NCBI RefSeq assembly: GCF_002407245.1 | Contig: NZ_CP010681.1 | Coordinates: 1,302,001 to 1,366,000, forward strand | DNA from: Phaeobacter piscinae | GTDB taxonomy: Bacteria > Pseudomonadota > Alphaproteobacteria > Rhodobacterales > Rhodobacteraceae | Length of the DNA stretch: 64,000 nt | Direction: 5' to 3' | In this document: positions 1 to 9,098 of the stretch, in pieces | Layout: each line of letters begins with the position of its first letter | Position numbering within the stretch: position 1 is the first letter of the stretch | The notes under the pieces: model-generated | The model's database searches: none | What the model saw: the letters and a program-made list of their open reading frames with translations, nothing else | What the model was told of the DNA's origin: nothing | Position numbers and translations under genes: made by a program

Positions 1-2
1 TC

Positions 3-1067
3 GACGAGGATGAGGAGGAAGAGGTCACCGACAGCGGACCTGCAGCCGAGGAGGACGCTGCGGGGCAGCTGGGATTTGATGTGGCGTTTGAGAGTGAGGC
101 GGATCTTGGCTGGCGGATATACAGTGGCGCAGTGCTGGATGGCCGCCTTCTGGTCTATGCGCCGGGTGTCAGCGCCTTTGGGTCGGATCTGACCAGCGTA
201 ATCCTGATTTTTGTGATCATCCTGTCGCTGCCTGCGCTTATTATCGGGTTGATCTTTGGTATTCGGGCACAGCGCCGTCTGAACCGGATCGGCGCCGGGT
301 TTGACCGTATTGCGGATGGTGAATTGGATCTGCGGCTGGCACCAAAGGTGATCCGCGACGATATTGACGAGCTGGCCGCGCGTATTGATGGTGCAACGGA
401 GCGTTTGCAGGCTTCCATTCGGCAGATGTCTGATTTCTCGGCCAATATTGCCCATGACCTGCGCACGCCGCTGACCCGTCTGCGGCTGCATCTGGATGAA
501 GCCGATGAGGCCGAGGATCAGACTGCGCACCGGGAGGCTGCGATTGCGCAGATGGATGATATCATTGCCATCTTTGGCGCCATCCAGCGGATTGCCCGAA
601 TGCAGAGCCAGGGACGACGCGACGGGTTTGCTGCGGTAGATCTGGGCGTGGTGGTTGACCAAGTGCATGAGATTTATGAGGCGGTGGCACAGGACGCAGG
701 ACAAAGCCTGTCCTGTCGGATTACCAACGCCGCCACCATCCAGGCCGACCGCAGCCTTATTATGCAGTTGCTGGCCAATCTGATCGAAAACGCCATTCGC
801 CACGCAGGGGAGGGGGCGAGGATTGCCATTGATCTCTCCGGCAGCCGGCTGGCGGTGACGGACGATGGCCCCGGCATCCCGGAGGCTGAGCGCGGGCGCG
901 TGCTGGATCCGCTTTATCGACTTGACCGCAGCCGCAACACCGCCGGGGCGGGATTGGGGTTGGCGATGGTGAAAGCCATCGCTGAACTCCACGAGGCTGA
1001 ACTGGAACTGACGTCCGGCCGGGGTACACGCGGATTACGCATCGAGCTGCGATTTCCGCAGCCCTGA
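3..1067 (+). CDS. Sensor histidine kinase, 5' end outside window (partial)
   Basis: C-terminal part of a membrane two-component sensor kinase; the frame is open to the window edge, so the true start lies upstream. The first visible residues are very acidic. One transmembrane helix (about window 200-270) is followed by a HAMP linker with the DGELDLRL stretch, a HisKA dimerisation domain with the phospho-acceptor motif IAHDLRTPLTRLRLH, and a HATPase domain with an N box (NLIENAIRH), DDGPGIP and GAGLGLAMVKAI. The family autophosphorylates on His and passes phosphate to a response regulator, presumably encoded upstream. The signal sensed cannot be told from the visible part. The family call is firm. 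Confidence 0.9.
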   Translation, partial: DEDEEEEVTDSGPAAEEDAAGQLGFDVAFESEADLGWRIYSGAVLDGRLLVYAPGVSAFGSDLTSVILIFVIILSLPALIIGLIFGIRAQRRLNRIGAGFDRIADGELDLRLAPKVIRDDIDELAARIDGATERLQASIRQMSDFSANIAHDLRTPLTRLRLHLDEADEAEDQTAHREAAIAQMDDIIAIFGAIQRIARMQSQGRRDGFAAVDLGVVVDQVHEIYEAVAQDAGQSLSCRITNAATIQADRSLIMQLLANLIENAIRHAGEGARIAIDLSGSRLAVTDDGPGIPEAERGRVLDPLYRLDRSRNTAGAGLGLAMVKAIAELHEAELELTSGRGTRGLRIELRFPQP

Positions 1068-1234
1068 AGGGGGGAGAATATCCGCTCCTTGCGTCCCGGC
1101 AGAGGTGTTTTTGTGTCATTGCGGAAAAAACGAACTGGGCGGCGAAAATAGCGTTATCGGTACTTGCCTTGCATTGCTACCAACGCGCCAAGGGGCGCTG
1201 CCCGCACCAATCCTGATTGATAAAGACTGCCCAC

Positions 1235-2449
1235 ATGAAGTTAACCGGTCCTTTCCTGTTTATTCTGGCCACTTTGATGATCGATGCCATCGGCGTTGGC
1301 ATCGTGTTTCCGATCATGCCAGACCTGATGCTGCGGGTCGGCGCGCAAAGCACCGCAGAAGGCGCCTTGTGGAGTGGCATCATGATGTCAGCCTACGCCG
1401 CCGCGATGTTTCTGTTTGGCCCGATTGTGGGCAGCCTGTCGGATTCCTATGGGCGCAGGCCGGTCCTGATCCTCGCACTTGTGACACTCACTATCGACTA
1501 TGTGATCATGGCGCTGGCGCAGACCTACTGGATGCTGCTGGTCGGGCGCGTCATCGCGGGGATGGCGGGCGCGACCTATATCACGGCAACCGCCTATATT
1601 TCCGACATTGCCAAGCCAACAGAACGCAGCGCGGCGTTTGGCATGATCGGGGCAGCGTTTGGCATTGGCTTTGTGCTGGGACCAGCGCTTGGCGGGCTGG
1701 CATCGGGCCTGCATATCAGCGCGCCGTTCTGGATTGCGGCCGGTCTCTCCGCTGTCAACGTGGTGTTTGGGATTTTTATCCTGCCCGAGTCCCTGAAACC
1801 TGAAAACCGTCGCCCGTTTGGCAAACGCGATCTCAACCCCTTTGGTACGCTGCTCCGCGCCTTTGTCATTCCGGGGATGGCGATCCCATTGATCTGTATC
1901 TTCGTGTTTGAATTTGCCAATCTGGTCTACCCGACGCTCTGGTCTTTCTGGGGCCGTGAGGTGTTTGGCTGGGATGGGTTTACCATTGGGGTGACGCTGT
2001 CTGCCTATGGGGTGCTGATCGCTGTGGTGCAGGCTGGAATCCTGCCGCAGATGACCAAACGTCTGGGAGATTTCAAAACCCTGATCATCGCGATGGTGGC
2101 GGCGGTGATCGCTATGGTCGGCTTTGGTTTCGCCAGCGCAATCTGGGTTGTGGTGGTCTTCCTGCCGATTGCGGCCCTGTCTGATATGGCGCCACCGCTG
2201 ATCACCGCCTTTGCCGCCAATCGTGTTGGTGAGGACCAGCAGGGCGTGGTGCAGGGGGTGATTGCATCGCTGTCATCCGTCGCAGCCGTTGTGGCGCCGC
2301 TGGTGCTGACAGGGGTGTTCGAACGATTTGTCGGTGAAGCCGAATGGTACCTCCCCGGCGCGCCATTCTTGGTCGCGGCAGTGCTGGTTCTGGCATTGGC
2401 ACCGCTGGTCTTGCGTCTTAGGGATCACGATAACCGGTCGTCAAACTGA
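1235..2449 (+). CDS. TetA-like MFS efflux transporter
   Basis: 404-residue major facilitator superfamily protein with about 12 hydrophobic segments. The loop 2-3 signature GSLSDSYGRRPVL matches the MFS motif A of the drug:H+ antiporter DHA1 / TCR-TetA group, and GMIGAAFGIGFVLGPALGG matches motif C of antiporters. It probably exports a small hydrophobic compound; tetracycline is the archetype, but the substrate cannot be read from sequence. A TTG six codons upstream (1217) is possible, but ATG 1235 begins just before the first helix and fits the family. A terminator follows directly, so the gene appears monocistronic. Confidence 0.88.
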   Translation: MKLTGPFLFILATLMIDAIGVGIVFPIMPDLMLRVGAQSTAEGALWSGIMMSAYAAAMFLFGPIVGSLSDSYGRRPVLILALVTLTIDYVIMALAQTYWMLLVGRVIAGMAGATYITATAYISDIAKPTERSAAFGMIGAAFGIGFVLGPALGGLASGLHISAPFWIAAGLSAVNVVFGIFILPESLKPENRRPFGKRDLNPFGTLLRAFVIPGMAIPLICIFVFEFANLVYPTLWSFWGREVFGWDGFTIGVTLSAYGVLIAVVQAGILPQMTKRLGDFKTLIIAMVAAVIAMVGFGFASAIWVVVVFLPIAALSDMAPPLITAFAANRVGEDQQGVVQGVIASLSSVAAVVAPLVLTGVFERFVGEAEWYLPGAPFLVAAVLVLALAPLVLRLRDHDNRSSN

Positions 2450-2450
2450 G

Positions 2451-2480
2451 CACCCCCAGTCTTTGGCTGAGGTGTTTTTT
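2451..2480 (+). terminator. Rho-independent terminator of the MFS gene
   Basis: Interrupted stem: CACC and CAG (2451-2459) pair with CTG and GGTG (2467-2474) around a TCTTTGG loop, followed at once by six T. It begins two bases after the MFS stop codon. Confidence 0.8.
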
Positions 2481-2573
2481 GGCACATGGTGATGCAATCA
2501 GCGGGCCAAAGATTGTGGCCTGCAATATGTATGGGCGCGCTGATGTCCGCGTCAAAAAGTACGCAGCGCCATT

Positions 2574-2616
2574 TGCCAAAAGAAAAGGGGCTAGAGAGAA
2601 ATCCCTCTAACCCCTT
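2574..2616 (-). terminator. Terminator of tRNA-Asn
   Basis: On the minus strand a 12-bp stem with one G:U pair (2585-2596 with 2605-2616) lies 8 bases past the tRNA 3' end and runs into TTTTCTTTT. This is a strong intrinsic terminator for the tRNA transcript. Confidence 0.85.
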
Positions 2617-2624
2617 GAATTCTT

Positions 2625-2699
2625 TGGCTCCGGCGGTAGGGATCGAACCTACGACCAATTGATTAACAGTCAACTGCTCTACCGCTGAGCTACGCCGGA
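2625..2699 (-). tRNA. tRNA-Asn (anticodon GTT)
   Basis: 75-nt cloverleaf on the minus strand: acceptor stem TCCGGCG/CGCCGGA, D arm GTAGCTCAGCGGTAGAGC, anticodon loop ACTGTTAAT with GTT anticodon, T arm GTAGGTTCGATCCCTAC, encoded CCA. All arms pair, and its own terminator follows. Confidence 0.97.
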
Positions 2700-2786
2700 A
2701 CGGTCTGTGCCGTATAGCGGTGCGATCTGGTGGCGTCCAGAGCCGTTTTGCGGTTTTTGGAAAAAAATTACCTGGTTTCGGCTAGA

Positions 2787-3701
2787 TCAGCGCAGAGGTC
2801 TGAAACGCGCACCGAATGACAGCGGGCCATCCGTTGCAACCAGGGATTTTCCCACAAGATCAACAAGGTGTGCGAAGACATTGCGCTCTGCGGCAACAAG
2901 CAGGGAGGGCGGAGTTTCGGTGTATATCCGCGCTGTCAGCTCGGTGACGGTTGCGGGACCGGCAGTGAGTTCGGCAAGGATTGCGGCCTCTCGCCCTGTG
3001 CGGTGGTCGATCAACCATGCAAGGCGGGCGGCGGGGTCTGTCACCGGGGCCCCATGGCCGGGGTAAAACACCCGCCAGTTGCGCGCGGCCAGCCGCTGGC
3101 AGGAGGCCATGAAATCGGTCAGGTCACCATCCGGAGGCGAGACCAGCGAGCTGGCCCAGCCCATCACGTGATCGGCAGTGAAACAGGCATCCTGCCACGC
3201 AAACGCAATATGGTTGCCGAGATGGCCGGGGGTATGGATCACCTCCAGCTGCCAGTCGGGGCCGATTACGGTCTCCCCATCCCGCAGAGCGATGTCCGGC
3301 GCGAACTCGATATCGATGCCCTCGCCACCACCGGCCAGACCTGCGTCGGCAAGCGATGTCATCACGGCGCTGCGCCCCGCGATGGCGTCCCCGAAGGCAT
3401 AAACGGGCGCGCCGGTTGCCTCTGCCAGCGGGCGGGCAAGAGGGGAGTGGTCCAGATGGCTATGACTGACTAGAATATGACTGATGCGCTGACCTGGTTC
3501 CAGGGCGGTCAGGATTGACTGCAGATGTGCCTCACTCGCTGGACCGGGATCAATCACCGCAACATCGGTGGCGCCGATCAAATAGGTGTTGGTGCCCCGG
3601 TAGGTCATCGGCGACGGGTTTGGGGCCAGGATCCGGCGCAACCCGGGTTCTAGCGTTTCGGCGATCCCGGCGGGGGGATTGAAATCATCGGGTGCCTGCA
3701 T
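2787..3701 (-). CDS. Metallo-beta-lactamase-fold hydrolase (LACTB2-like)
   Basis: 304-residue cytosolic MBL-fold protein. Zinc-binding motifs visible in order: SHSHLDHS (HxHxDH, around residue 80), HTPGHLGNH (third His), ADHVMGW (bridging Asp) and YPGHG. The C-terminal ~80 residues look like the winged-helix tail of LACTB2-type hydrolases. Family members cleave esters, thioesters or RNA; substrate unknown. The frame is open far upstream to 4517, but that part lies antisense to the kinase gene. The ATG at 3701 has AAGGA upstream and begins the conserved domain. It is transcribed divergently from the kinase at 3786. Confidence 0.88.
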   Translation of the reverse strand: MQAPDDFNPPAGIAETLEPGLRRILAPNPSPMTYRGTNTYLIGATDVAVIDPGPASEAHLQSILTALEPGQRISHILVSHSHLDHSPLARPLAEATGAPVYAFGDAIAGRSAVMTSLADAGLAGGGEGIDIEFAPDIALRDGETVIGPDWQLEVIHTPGHLGNHIAFAWQDACFTADHVMGWASSLVSPPDGDLTDFMASCQRLAARNWRVFYPGHGAPVTDPAARLAWLIDHRTGREAAILAELTAGPATVTELTARIYTETPPSLLVAAERNVFAHLVDLVGKSLVATDGPLSFGARFRPLR

Positions 3702-3785
3702 CGGGTCTGATCCTTGGTGACAAACGGGGCGCTGAGGATGCGCGTTTTGCTTTTCAGCGGCGGGGTCGCGGGGTAGGTGTAACGC

Positions 3786-5105
3786 ATGTTCTTTCAATGG
3801 CTCAAACACTATATGCCGCGCAGCCTCTACGGGCGGGCGGCACTTATTCTGCTGGTGCCGATCGTGACGTTGCAATTGGTGGTCTCGGTTGTCTTCATCA
3901 AACGCGATCTTGAGGATCTGACGGTTCAGATGACACTGACCATGCTGCGGGAGTTGCGACTGCTGGAGCAGACCATGGCACCGGCTGCCAGTCAGCAGGA
4001 GGCGTTGTTGCTGGCAGAGCCTTTGTTGCTGCCCTTGCAGATGCAGATCCGGTTTCTGGAACCGGAGGAGCCGGTGCCATTGGATCAGATGGGGCTGCTG
4101 GAATTTTCCGGGCGGGTGGTGCGCAATACGTTGCAAGCCACAGCGCCGCAATTCATTTCGGCCCAGTTCCCCAACACCCGTCGGGTCCAGTTGGTTCTTG
4201 CGAGTGATCACGGTCCGATGGCGTTGGTGTTTGATCGACGCCGGGTGACCGCGGCGGCACCGCACCAGCTGATCGTGACAGTGATTGCCTTTGGCTTTCT
4301 GATGACGATCATCGCCTTTGTCTACATGCGCAATCAGCTCCGTCCGATCAAACAGCTCGCCGATGCGGCGCAGGCCTTTGGACGGGGGCGGACGGAGCCT
4401 TATTCGCCGCGCGGCGCGAATGAGGTGCGGGCGGCTGGCAGCGCATTTCTGGACATGCGCGCACGGATCGAACGGCAGATGGAGCAGCGGACCCTGATGC
4501 TCTCGGGAGTGAGCCACGACTTACGAACCCCGCTCACAAGGATGAAGCTGGGCCTGTCGATGCTGGACGATGAGGAGGCCGAGCCGCTGCGGCAGGATGT
4601 GGATGAGATGCAGGCGCTGTTGGACGCGTTTCTGGATTTTTCGCGCGGGGTTTCGACCAGTGAGCCGGAGGAGGTCGACCCACAGGTGATGATCACGCTG
4701 CTGGTGGATGGCTGGCGCCGTCAGGGCAAGGATGTGATGCTGGGTGAGATGAGCGGCAAGGGCAAGGTGATGCTGCGCGGGTCTGCGATACGGCGCGCGG
4801 TCCAGAACCTGATCTCTAACGCAGTGCGCTACGGCACGCGTGCGCGGGTATCCGTCGCCATGACCGAGAAATTTCTGCGTATCCGGGTTGAGGATGATGG
4901 CCCCGGTATTGCTGAGGCGGACCGCACTGAGGCGACGCGCCCCTTCACCCGGCTGGACCCGGCGCGCAATCAGGATCTGGGCAGTGGCGTAGGTCTCGGC
5001 CTTGCTATCGTGACGGATATTGCCCGCGCCCATGGCGGCACGCTGCGGTTGGAACAAAGTGCTGCCCTCGGGGGGCTGCAAGCCGACATCGTGATCGGCC
5101 TGTAA
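3786..5105 (+). CDS. EnvZ-like sensor histidine kinase
   Basis: 439-residue membrane kinase. Residues ~18-38 and ~165-185 form two transmembrane helices around a periplasmic loop of about 125 residues. A HAMP linker follows, then HisKA with SGVSHDLRTPLTRMKL (His near 244), then HATPase with NLISNAVRYG, DDGPGI and GSGVGLGLAIV. This layout is that of EnvZ-type osmosensor kinases paired with OmpR regulators. No response regulator is adjacent in this window, so the partner must be encoded elsewhere. Signal and targets are unknown. Divergent from the MBL hydrolase with an 84-bp spacer. Confidence 0.87.
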   Translation: MFFQWLKHYMPRSLYGRAALILLVPIVTLQLVVSVVFIKRDLEDLTVQMTLTMLRELRLLEQTMAPAASQQEALLLAEPLLLPLQMQIRFLEPEEPVPLDQMGLLEFSGRVVRNTLQATAPQFISAQFPNTRRVQLVLASDHGPMALVFDRRRVTAAAPHQLIVTVIAFGFLMTIIAFVYMRNQLRPIKQLADAAQAFGRGRTEPYSPRGANEVRAAGSAFLDMRARIERQMEQRTLMLSGVSHDLRTPLTRMKLGLSMLDDEEAEPLRQDVDEMQALLDAFLDFSRGVSTSEPEEVDPQVMITLLVDGWRRQGKDVMLGEMSGKGKVMLRGSAIRRAVQNLISNAVRYGTRARVSVAMTEKFLRIRVEDDGPGIAEADRTEATRPFTRLDPARNQDLGSGVGLGLAIVTDIARAHGGTLRLEQSAALGGLQADIVIGL

Positions 5106-5126
5106 CACCCTGTCACCGGTGCGCGC

Positions 5127-6233
5127 TCAGATCAGCTCTGATATCTCTACGCTGCGTCGCTCAGCGATGGAGATCTGTGCCGCCATTCCCATCAGCACTG
5201 CCATTCGCCCGTCATGAAGGCTGACCTCAGGTGCCGCGCGGGCACCGCGCACCAACTCCAGAAACTTCTGGTGCTGATAAAAGGTGGACCCATTGTGATC
5301 ACCCGCCTCCAGCAGATCGGGATCAACCGGAACCTCCCGTGTTACGGGGCCTTTGGGCACGCGCGGTGAGGTCACCAGCTTCGGTAGCGGAGGGGCGCCC
5401 AGATGGGCGGGCCAGAACCGGCCCGGACCGGGTACGAAGGCTTCGACCTTGCCGTTTGGGCCAATGGCTGCGACCTCTTCCTGATACTCCGCCCCTTCGG
5501 CAAACATGCAGAGTTCCAGCATGGCGCGCGCGCCACAGCTGAAGTCCACGATCACATAACCATTGTCGAGGATGTCGGGAGTGCCATCGCTATAGCGCTC
5601 ATCCAGATGGTTCACATTCTGCCCACCACTGGCCATCACCCGCACCGGTTCCGAGCCAAGCGTGAGCCGCATCAGATCGAAGAAATGGCAGCATTTCTCA
5701 ACAAAGGTGCCGCCGGATTTGGCGTCGAACCGATTCCAGTCATCAATCTTCTCCAGAAACGGAAACCGATGCTCGCGGATGCTTAGCATTTTTACTCCGC
5801 CGGTGGCTGCTTCGACATCACGCAGGAAAGCGGCAACTGGCGGCATGTAGCGATATTCCATTGCCACCCAGACCTGTGCATCATAGCGCGCGGCAAAGGC
5901 ATCCAGCCGCCCAAGATCGTCGAGACTGGTGAACAGCGGCTTTTCCACCAGCACCGGCAGTGGGCGATGTTCGGCCAGCGCTTCGAGCTGTTCCAGATGG
6001 CAGAAGTTGGGGCTGGCAATCAGCAGGCAGTCAAGGTCGGGGTGGCTGAGCAATGCCTCAAGGCTGTCCATGAACACGGCCTCTGGCGCCAGTTCAGCCG
6101 AAATCTCACGCATGGCGGCGTTTGGTTCATAGATCGCGCCAACTGCCGTGTTGTCCAGCAACGCGATATTGCGCAGATGTTCCTGGCCCATCATGCCGCA
6201 GCCGATGATCCCGTAGGTGGTGGGTCCGGACAT
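5127..6233 (-). CDS. Gfo/Idh/MocA-family NAD(P)-dependent oxidoreductase
   Basis: 368 residues. The N-terminal Rossmann fold begins with IIGCGMMGQEHLRNI, a GxGxxG-type nucleotide site; the conserved dehydrogenase motif VEKPLF (EKP) sits near residue 95. The C-terminal alpha/beta domain carries EHRFPFLEKIDDWNRF and KCCHFFDLMR, resembling inositol- or sugar-dehydrogenase relatives. It probably oxidises a polyol, sugar acid or glycoside-like substrate with NAD(P). An AGGAGG ribosome site overlaps the stop of the upstream GntR gene (8-nt gap), so the two are co-transcribed. Physical linkage to the monooxygenase/TRAP run suggests the same substrate, by inference. Confidence 0.87.
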   Translation of the reverse strand: MSGPTTYGIIGCGMMGQEHLRNIALLDNTAVGAIYEPNAAMREISAELAPEAVFMDSLEALLSHPDLDCLLIASPNFCHLEQLEALAEHRPLPVLVEKPLFTSLDDLGRLDAFAARYDAQVWVAMEYRYMPPVAAFLRDVEAATGGVKMLSIREHRFPFLEKIDDWNRFDAKSGGTFVEKCCHFFDLMRLTLGSEPVRVMASGGQNVNHLDERYSDGTPDILDNGYVIVDFSCGARAMLELCMFAEGAEYQEEVAAIGPNGKVEAFVPGPGRFWPAHLGAPPLPKLVTSPRVPKGPVTREVPVDPDLLEAGDHNGSTFYQHQKFLELVRGARAAPEVSLHDGRMAVLMGMAAQISIAERRSVEISELI

Positions 6234-6241
6234 GTTTCCTC

Positions 6242-6952
6242 CTAAGTGAGGCGCTGAACGTAGAGCGCCCTTTCCGTGTCAAACCAGGTGCGTGAAAACT
6301 CAACCGGGGCCAGCTCCTGCGCCCAACTGAGCCGTTCGATAAAGCCAACCGTGGTGCCGGGGGGCTTGGTGAATTGCGCTGGCGCCCAGTCGGGGACCGT
6401 CCCAAGCGAAACGCGATCCTCGGCGCGACTGATCCAGAATCCCAGCTGAAGGCGGTAGTAGCGGTAAAGGGAATCAGACAGTTGCGCGGGATCCACATGA
6501 CCCGCTGAAGCATCCAGCCAGATCTCCTCAACGGCGATGATCGTGCTGTCCAGATAGCGCAGTCTGCGGATGCGTGTGCCCCTTGGGCTGGACCCGAACT
6601 CTGGCAGATCTGCAGGTTTTTCGCATGCTGTAACCGACAGGATATCTGCTGTCGGCAGGCCGCCGCCACCGGGCAGTTCCAGCCGAAACATTGAATAGAC
6701 GCTCGGCAGGGTTTGCGTTGTGCGGATATAGTTGCCTGAGCCTTGGATGCGCTCCAGCATACCCTGTTTTTCCAGTTCTGACAGCGCTTTGCGCAGCGTT
6801 CTTACGGTGGTTCCATAGGTCTGTGCCAGTTGGCGTTCCGGTGCCAGACGTTCGCCATCCGCCAGCCGTCCGGCCGCGATTTCGCGCGTCAGCGCTTCGC
6901 TGATCTGCAGATAAAGTGGCAGGGCGGTGCCGGAGGTGCGGGAGCTGGACAT
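6242..6952 (-). CDS. GntR/HutC-family transcriptional regulator
   Basis: 236 residues. N-terminal winged helix-turn-helix (LYLQISEALTREIAAG, then LAPERQLAQTYGTTVRTLRKAL) and a C-terminal UTRA ligand-binding domain (around residues 85-230), the HutC subfamily layout. Such proteins usually repress neighbouring catabolic genes and release DNA on binding a pathway intermediate. A longer frame begins at 7021, but its extra 23 residues are atypical and would cover the operator region, so ATG 6952 is chosen. It heads a two-gene unit with the oxidoreductase and diverges from the monooxygenase operon, which it probably controls. Confidence 0.88.
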   Translation of the reverse strand: MSSSRTSGTALPLYLQISEALTREIAAGRLADGERLAPERQLAQTYGTTVRTLRKALSELEKQGMLERIQGSGNYIRTTQTLPSVYSMFRLELPGGGGLPTADILSVTACEKPADLPEFGSSPRGTRIRRLRYLDSTIIAVEEIWLDASAGHVDPAQLSDSLYRYYRLQLGFWISRAEDRVSLGTVPDWAPAQFTKPPGTTVGFIERLSWAQELAPVEFSRTWFDTERALYVQRLT

Positions 6953-6991
6953 GGGGCCAATCGTCACGATGCGGAAAAAATTGATACACCA

Positions 6992-7034
6992 TTGATCTAC
7001 ATCAAGGCGCGGGTTATGCAAGAGTTAAGTTGCA
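6992..7034. promoter_or_regulatory. Candidate GntR operators in the divergent promoter
   Basis: Two perfect dyads lie between the regulator and the monooxygenase gene: TTGAT-N4-ATCAA (6992-7005) and TGCAA-N8-TTGCA (7017-7034). Their position fits autoregulation plus control of the rightward operon. Which one, if either, is bound cannot be judged from sequence alone. Confidence 0.45.
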
Positions 7035-7053
7035 AAGCGCGAGGGAGAGGGTG

Positions 7054-8208
7054 ATGAGCGTTGTTCCAGTAACATCTGCGGATCTTGATGCGGTTGAAGT
7101 GTCCTGGTTCGCCGCGCTCTGTTCCGACGACTACCAGTTCCTTGGTGTGCCAGACGGGGATCTGCGGTCATCCTGGGCGCATTGCTCGGACATCGTAAAA
7201 GAGGCCGAGGCGCAGGGGTTTCGCAACATCCTGTGCCCGTCGTCCTATCAGGTGGGGCAGGACACTCTCAGCTTTGTGGCGGGCTGCGCGCCGATTACCG
7301 ACAGGATCAATATGCTGGCAGCGGTGCGCTGCGGTGAGATGCAGCCGATCATGCTGGCGCGCACTCTTGCGACGCTGGACCACATGCTGGAGGGGCGGCT
7401 GACGGTCAATATCATCTCTTCCGATTTTCCAGGCGAAAAAGCGGACAGCGCGTTCCGATATCAGAGATCGCGCGAGGTGGTGGAGATCCTGAAGCAAGCC
7501 TGGACCCGCGATGAGATCAATCACACCGGCGAGGTTTATCAGTTCGAGGGACTCACAACCGATCCGGCCAAGCCCTATCAGACCGGCGGGCCGCTGTTGT
7601 ATTTCGGTGGTTACTCTCCGTCGGCGCTGGAGCTGTGCGGTGAACATTGCGACGTTTATCTGATGTGGCCGGAAAAGATGGAAGAGCTCGCGGGTCGTAT
7701 GAAGGCCGTGCATAGTGTAGCGGAAACCTATGGCCGCACGCTGGATTACGGGCTGCGGGTGCATGTCATCGTGCGCGACACCGAGGCCGAAGCCTATGAA
7801 TACGCTGATCATATTGTCTCAAAACTGGATGATGCGCAGGGTAAGGCCATCCGAGACCGGGCGCTGGATGCCACCTCGCTCGGTGTCGCGCATCAGGCAA
7901 AGAACCGGGATATCGCAGATGAATTCGGCTTTATCGAGCCAAACCTCTGGACAGGAGTGGGACGTGCGCGGTCTGGTTGTGGGGCGGCGCTGGTCGGATC
8001 GACCGACCAGGTGATGTCCAAGCTGGAAGCCTATCAGAAAATGGGTATCCGCGCCTTTGTTCTGTCGGGCTACCCACATCTGGAGGAAGCGCGGCATTTC
8101 GGGGCGCGGGTGATGCCACATCTGAAAACCTGCTCGTTGCCGCATGAATACGGCCGGGTGCCGCAATCGACCCCGGCAACACCCTTAGGGAATGGAGAAC
8201 GTCGTTGA
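7054..8208 (+). CDS. LLM-class flavin-dependent monooxygenase
   Basis: 384 residues of the bacterial-luciferase-like superfamily, closest in style to SsuD/alkanesulfonate monooxygenases: RNILCPSSYQVGQDTLSF, ARTLATLDHMLEGRLTVNI, FRYQRSREVVEILKQAW and SGYPHLEEARHFGA are typical blocks of the TIM-barrel. These enzymes use reduced FMN from a partner reductase and O2 to attack a substrate such as a sulfonate, amine or chelate. The partner reductase is two genes downstream. ATG 7054 follows GAGGGAGAGG; an upstream TTG at 7030 is less likely. First gene of a coupled operon. Confidence 0.87.
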   Translation: MSVVPVTSADLDAVEVSWFAALCSDDYQFLGVPDGDLRSSWAHCSDIVKEAEAQGFRNILCPSSYQVGQDTLSFVAGCAPITDRINMLAAVRCGEMQPIMLARTLATLDHMLEGRLTVNIISSDFPGEKADSAFRYQRSREVVEILKQAWTRDEINHTGEVYQFEGLTTDPAKPYQTGGPLLYFGGYSPSALELCGEHCDVYLMWPEKMEELAGRMKAVHSVAETYGRTLDYGLRVHVIVRDTEAEAYEYADHIVSKLDDAQGKAIRDRALDATSLGVAHQAKNRDIADEFGFIEPNLWTGVGRARSGCGAALVGSTDQVMSKLEAYQKMGIRAFVLSGYPHLEEARHFGARVMPHLKTCSLPHEYGRVPQSTPATPLGNGERR

Positions 8209-9098
8209 TGGAACGTATCAAGATCGCAGAAGGGCTGGATTTCAGCCGTCTGGTCTATGGCATGTGGCGCCTGGGCGATGACAGCGACACCTCATCCATC
8301 CATGTCGAGGCCAAGATTGAGGCCTGTCTGGCGCAGGGCATCACCACCTTTGATCAGGCGGATATCTATGGCGGGTACACCGCTGAGGGGATTTTGGGGC
8401 AGGCGCTGAAGGGCAATCCGGCACTGCGGGATCAGATGGAGATCGTGACCAAATGCGATATTGTGGCCCCGGTCGGTCGCTATGCCGACGCGACGGTCAA
8501 ACACTACGACACCTCGGCCGCGCATATCACCCGGTCGGTGGATACCTCGCTGTCGGAGATGGGCATCGACCACATCGACCTGCTGTTGATCCACCGCCCG
8601 GATCCGCTGATGGATCATGTCGAAACCGGCGCGGTACTGGATGAGCTGGTCACCGCAGGGAAGCTGCGCGCCGTGGGTGTGTCGAATTTTCGCCCCTGGG
8701 ATTGGGAGCTGCTGCAATCTGCTATGAAGACGCCGCTGGCCACCAATCAGATTGAGATTTCGCTTTCTGAGGTCACTCCTTTCACCAACGGAGATCTGGC
8801 ATTTCATCAACGTCAGGGCCATCCGTTGATGGCCTGGTCGCCGCTTGGCGGCGGAGGCTTGATGACCGGCAGCGGTCAATTGGCCGAACGGCTGGATGAG
8901 ATTGCGCAGGCGCAGGGTGTTGACCGCGCCGCGGTTGCCATAGCCTTCCTGCTACGGCACCCGGCGCAAATCCTGCCGGTGCTGGGGACGAATAATCTGG
9001 AGCGTATCAAGCAGGCCTCCGACGCACTGAAAGTCGAGCTGGATCGCCCGACGTGGTTTAAATTGTATGAGGCGGCATTGGGCCGGGAGGTCGCATGA
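8208..9098 (+). CDS. Aldo/keto reductase
   Basis: 296 residues with the AKR barrel signatures: FDQADIYGGYTAEGILG (catalytic Asp and Tyr), TKCDIV (Lys), IDLLLIHRPDP (His) and GVSNF. It reduces a carbonyl, or oxidises an alcohol, with NAD(P)H in the cytosol. Resembles the YdhF type. Its ATG overlaps the monooxygenase stop (TGATG), so translation is coupled. In context it may reduce the aldehyde or ketone released by the monooxygenase; that is inference. Confidence 0.88.
   Translation: MERIKIAEGLDFSRLVYGMWRLGDDSDTSSIHVEAKIEACLAQGITTFDQADIYGGYTAEGILGQALKGNPALRDQMEIVTKCDIVAPVGRYADATVKHYDTSAAHITRSVDTSLSEMGIDHIDLLLIHRPDPLMDHVETGAVLDELVTAGKLRAVGVSNFRPWDWELLQSAMKTPLATNQIEISLSEVTPFTNGDLAFHQRQGHPLMAWSPLGGGGLMTGSGQLAERLDEIAQAQGVDRAAVAIAFLLRHPAQILPVLGTNNLERIKQASDALKVELDRPTWFKLYEAALGREVA

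Noticed and set aside
3702..4517. Upstream extension of the MBL hydrolase frame
   Set aside because: Lies antisense to the kinase gene and encodes His/Gln/Arg-rich nonsense; the domain starts at 3701.
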